From positions 1,364,001-1,428,000 of the forward strand of contig OZ017757.1 in NCBI GenBank assembly GCA_963969365.1: 64,000 bases of DNA. The letters are read 5' to 3'. The notes below the pieces were generated by a model. That model was given only the letters and a program-made list of their open reading frames with translations. It was not told the origin of the DNA and searched no databases. Every line of letters starts with the position of its first letter. Position 1 is the first letter of the stretch. Shown here one piece after another: positions 62,758 through 64,000 of the stretch. Source of the DNA: Asterochloris sp. CNOR1. Taxonomy: Eukaryota; Chlorophyta; Trebouxiophyceae; Trebouxiales; Trebouxiaceae. Both the position numbers and the translations under genes were made by a program.

Positions 62758-63125
62758 ATGGACCCAGCAGCCATGCAAGCCAAGATCATGGAGCTCGAGG
62801 CTTCCCTGGTCACAGCCACCAGTGCCCAACAACAGCTCAGCACACAGCAGGCTGTCGACTCAGCACCCAAGCCATCCAAACCACCCAAGCCAGACAAGTT
62901 TCAAGGAGACCGCCGCAGTGGTGCAGCATCCAACTGGCTGCACCACATGACACTCTACCTTACCCTCTCGGGACTCCTGGGCACCGCACAGGCCGTGCCC
63001 CACGCCGTGTCCTTCCTCATTGGAGCTGCGAGAACCTGGTGGCGCACCCAAGAAGCTTCCGGAAGCCCACCAACCACCTGGACAACATTCAAGACTGCCT
63101 TCCTTGAGGCCTTCCATACCCTTGA
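62758..63125 (+). pseudogene. Retrotransposon gag, 5' fragment (copy 1)
   Basis: It opens MDPAAMQAKIMELEASLVTA and has the gag-family core AVSFLIGAARTWW and PPTTWTTFKTAFLEAFHTLD. It is cut after this point by the LTR 2 at 63126. The capsid-like core is present; the nucleocapsid zinc knuckle and all of pol are absent. Confidence 0.85.
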
Positions 63126-63331
63126 TGCAGCACACTGCTGCCTTCTAGACCCTACCAGACCCTATCAGAAGCTTCCACTGCACCTGCTAGAACCTTCCTT
63201 GATTTTCCTTTCCTTATATTATAAAAATATGAGGGTATATATAGCACTCTGGCACTTCACCAACACTCCTTGACACCTTTGAACACCGTCTCAGAGCCCA
63301 CCGTCCACCGTACGTTGTAAGCGAGGCCACA
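63126..63331 (+). mobile_element. LTR family 2, plus copy (206 bp)
   Basis: TGCAGCACACTG to GAGGCCACA, followed by ACTTGGTTTCGGAGGTTCTG (primer-binding region) and a second gag start at 63366. It is a 5' LTR inserted into gag copy 1. Confidence 0.85.
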
Positions 63332-63365
63332 ACTTGGTTTCGGAGGTTCTGTTCGATCATTCCCC

Positions 63366-63740
63366 ATGGACCCAGCAGCCATGCAAGCCAAGATCGGGGA
63401 GCTCGAGGCTTCCCTGGCAACAGTCACCGGTGCCCTGCAGCAGCTCAGCACACAGCAGGCTGCCCACTCAGCACCCAAGCAACCCAAGCCACCTCAGCCA
63501 GAGAAGTATGAGGGAGACCGCCGCAGTGGTGCAGCATCCAACTGGCTGCACCAGATGACACTCTACCTCACCATCCTGGGCATCCCGGACACCGCCCACG
63601 CCATCCCCCACGCAGTGTCCTTCCTCATCGGAGCTGCCAGAACCTGGTGGCGTGCTCAGGAAGCTTCTGGAAGCCCACCAACCACCTGGGCAGCCTTCAA
63701 GGCCTCCTTCCTTGAGGCCTTCCAGACCATCGATGCTGAG
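63366..63740 (+). pseudogene. Retrotransposon gag, 5' fragment (copy 2)
   Basis: It opens MDPAAMQAKIGELEASLATV and has AVSFLIGAARTWW with PPTTWAAFKASFLEAFQTID. It is cut by a minus LTR 1 at 63741, within a few bases of the point where gag copy 1 is cut. It is closely related to copy 1. Confidence 0.85.
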
Positions 63741-63986
63741 TGTGGCCCAGGGGTTACATGGTTGCTATGGACTTGGGCCCTGAGGCCAGGTACAAGGATG
63801 TGAGGTGTGTCAAGTACGAGAGGTCTGCTAGCAAGGTGAACGGAGTGCTATATAAACCATATTATTATCAATATTTATAAAGGTAAGCTCATGGAAGGTT
63901 CTGGCAGGTGCAGTGGAAACTTCTGGCAGGTGCAGTAGAAGTGTCTGGCAGGTCTGGTAGGTTCTAGTAGGTAGCTGTGTGCTACA
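63741..63986 (-). mobile_element. LTR family 1, minus copy (246 bp; 3' LTR of an element leaving the window)
   Basis: On the minus strand it runs TGTAGCACACAGC to CTGGGCCACA. The bases 63987-64000 are, on the minus strand, the polypurine tract AAAGGGGGGAAGGA. The body of this element must therefore lie beyond the right edge of the window. Confidence 0.85.
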
Positions 63987-64000
63987 TCCTTCCCCCCTTT

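Overview
The window is nuclear DNA from a eukaryote, most likely a core chlorophyte green alga (I lean to Trebouxiophyceae). Genes are rich in short GT-AG introns with acceptors that usually read CTGCAG or TGCAG. The gene content points the same way: octotricopeptide (OPR)-RAP and PPR organelle RNA-binding proteins, a plant-type Mg-binding ALA dehydratase, an algal expansin, an LF2/CDK20-type kinase and Ty3/Gypsy chromoviral retroelements. Because genes are split into short exons, almost every long open frame is an intron read-through or an antisense shadow. CDS coordinates below are gene spans from first to last coding base; exon edges were judged by eye.

Layout. 0.1-3.4 kb: helical membrane-anchored protein of unknown function (-). 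3.9-5.4 kb: mitochondrial ribosomal protein bL34m (+). 5.7-7.6 kb: CDK20/LF2-type kinase (+), tail to tail with a cyclin-fold gene (-, 8.3-11.7 kb). 11.9-16.1 kb: PPR protein with a transit-like N-terminus (-). 16.2-24.7 kb: OPR-RAP protein (-), possibly with a long Ser/Pro-rich C-terminal tail. 25.3-28.4 kb: splicing factor BUD13 (-). 28.9-32.8 kb: protein with two universal stress domains (+). 33.0-35.6 kb: ALA dehydratase HemB (-). 36.3-40.0 kb: secreted expansin-like protein (-). 41.9-48.2 kb: TM9SF/nonaspanin (-). 48.7-49.9 kb: unknown helical protein (-). 50.2-52.9 kb: SLC25A38/Hem25-type mitochondrial carrier (-). 53.0-54.9 kb: unknown gene (+). 55.1 kb to the end: mobile-element territory, with a small intronless gene, a tandem repeat, a tyrosine-recombinase-like gene and nested fragments of two LTR families.

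Themes. Several genes serve organelles: bL34m (mitochondrial translation), PPR and OPR-RAP (organelle RNA), HemB (tetrapyrrole synthesis) and the Hem25-type carrier. BUD13 acts in splicing, TM9SF and expansin in the secretory pathway and wall, and the CDK20/cyclin pair in cell cycle or cilium control.

Two observations stand out. First, at least six genes carry decayed copies of an exon edge next to the real exon, often with a splice-site-like border, which suggests intron birth or growth by local tandem duplication. Second, two tandem repeat units at 55.6-56.6 kb differ by a clean 56-bp inversion bounded by short inverted repeats, immediately beside a tyrosine-recombinase-like gene.
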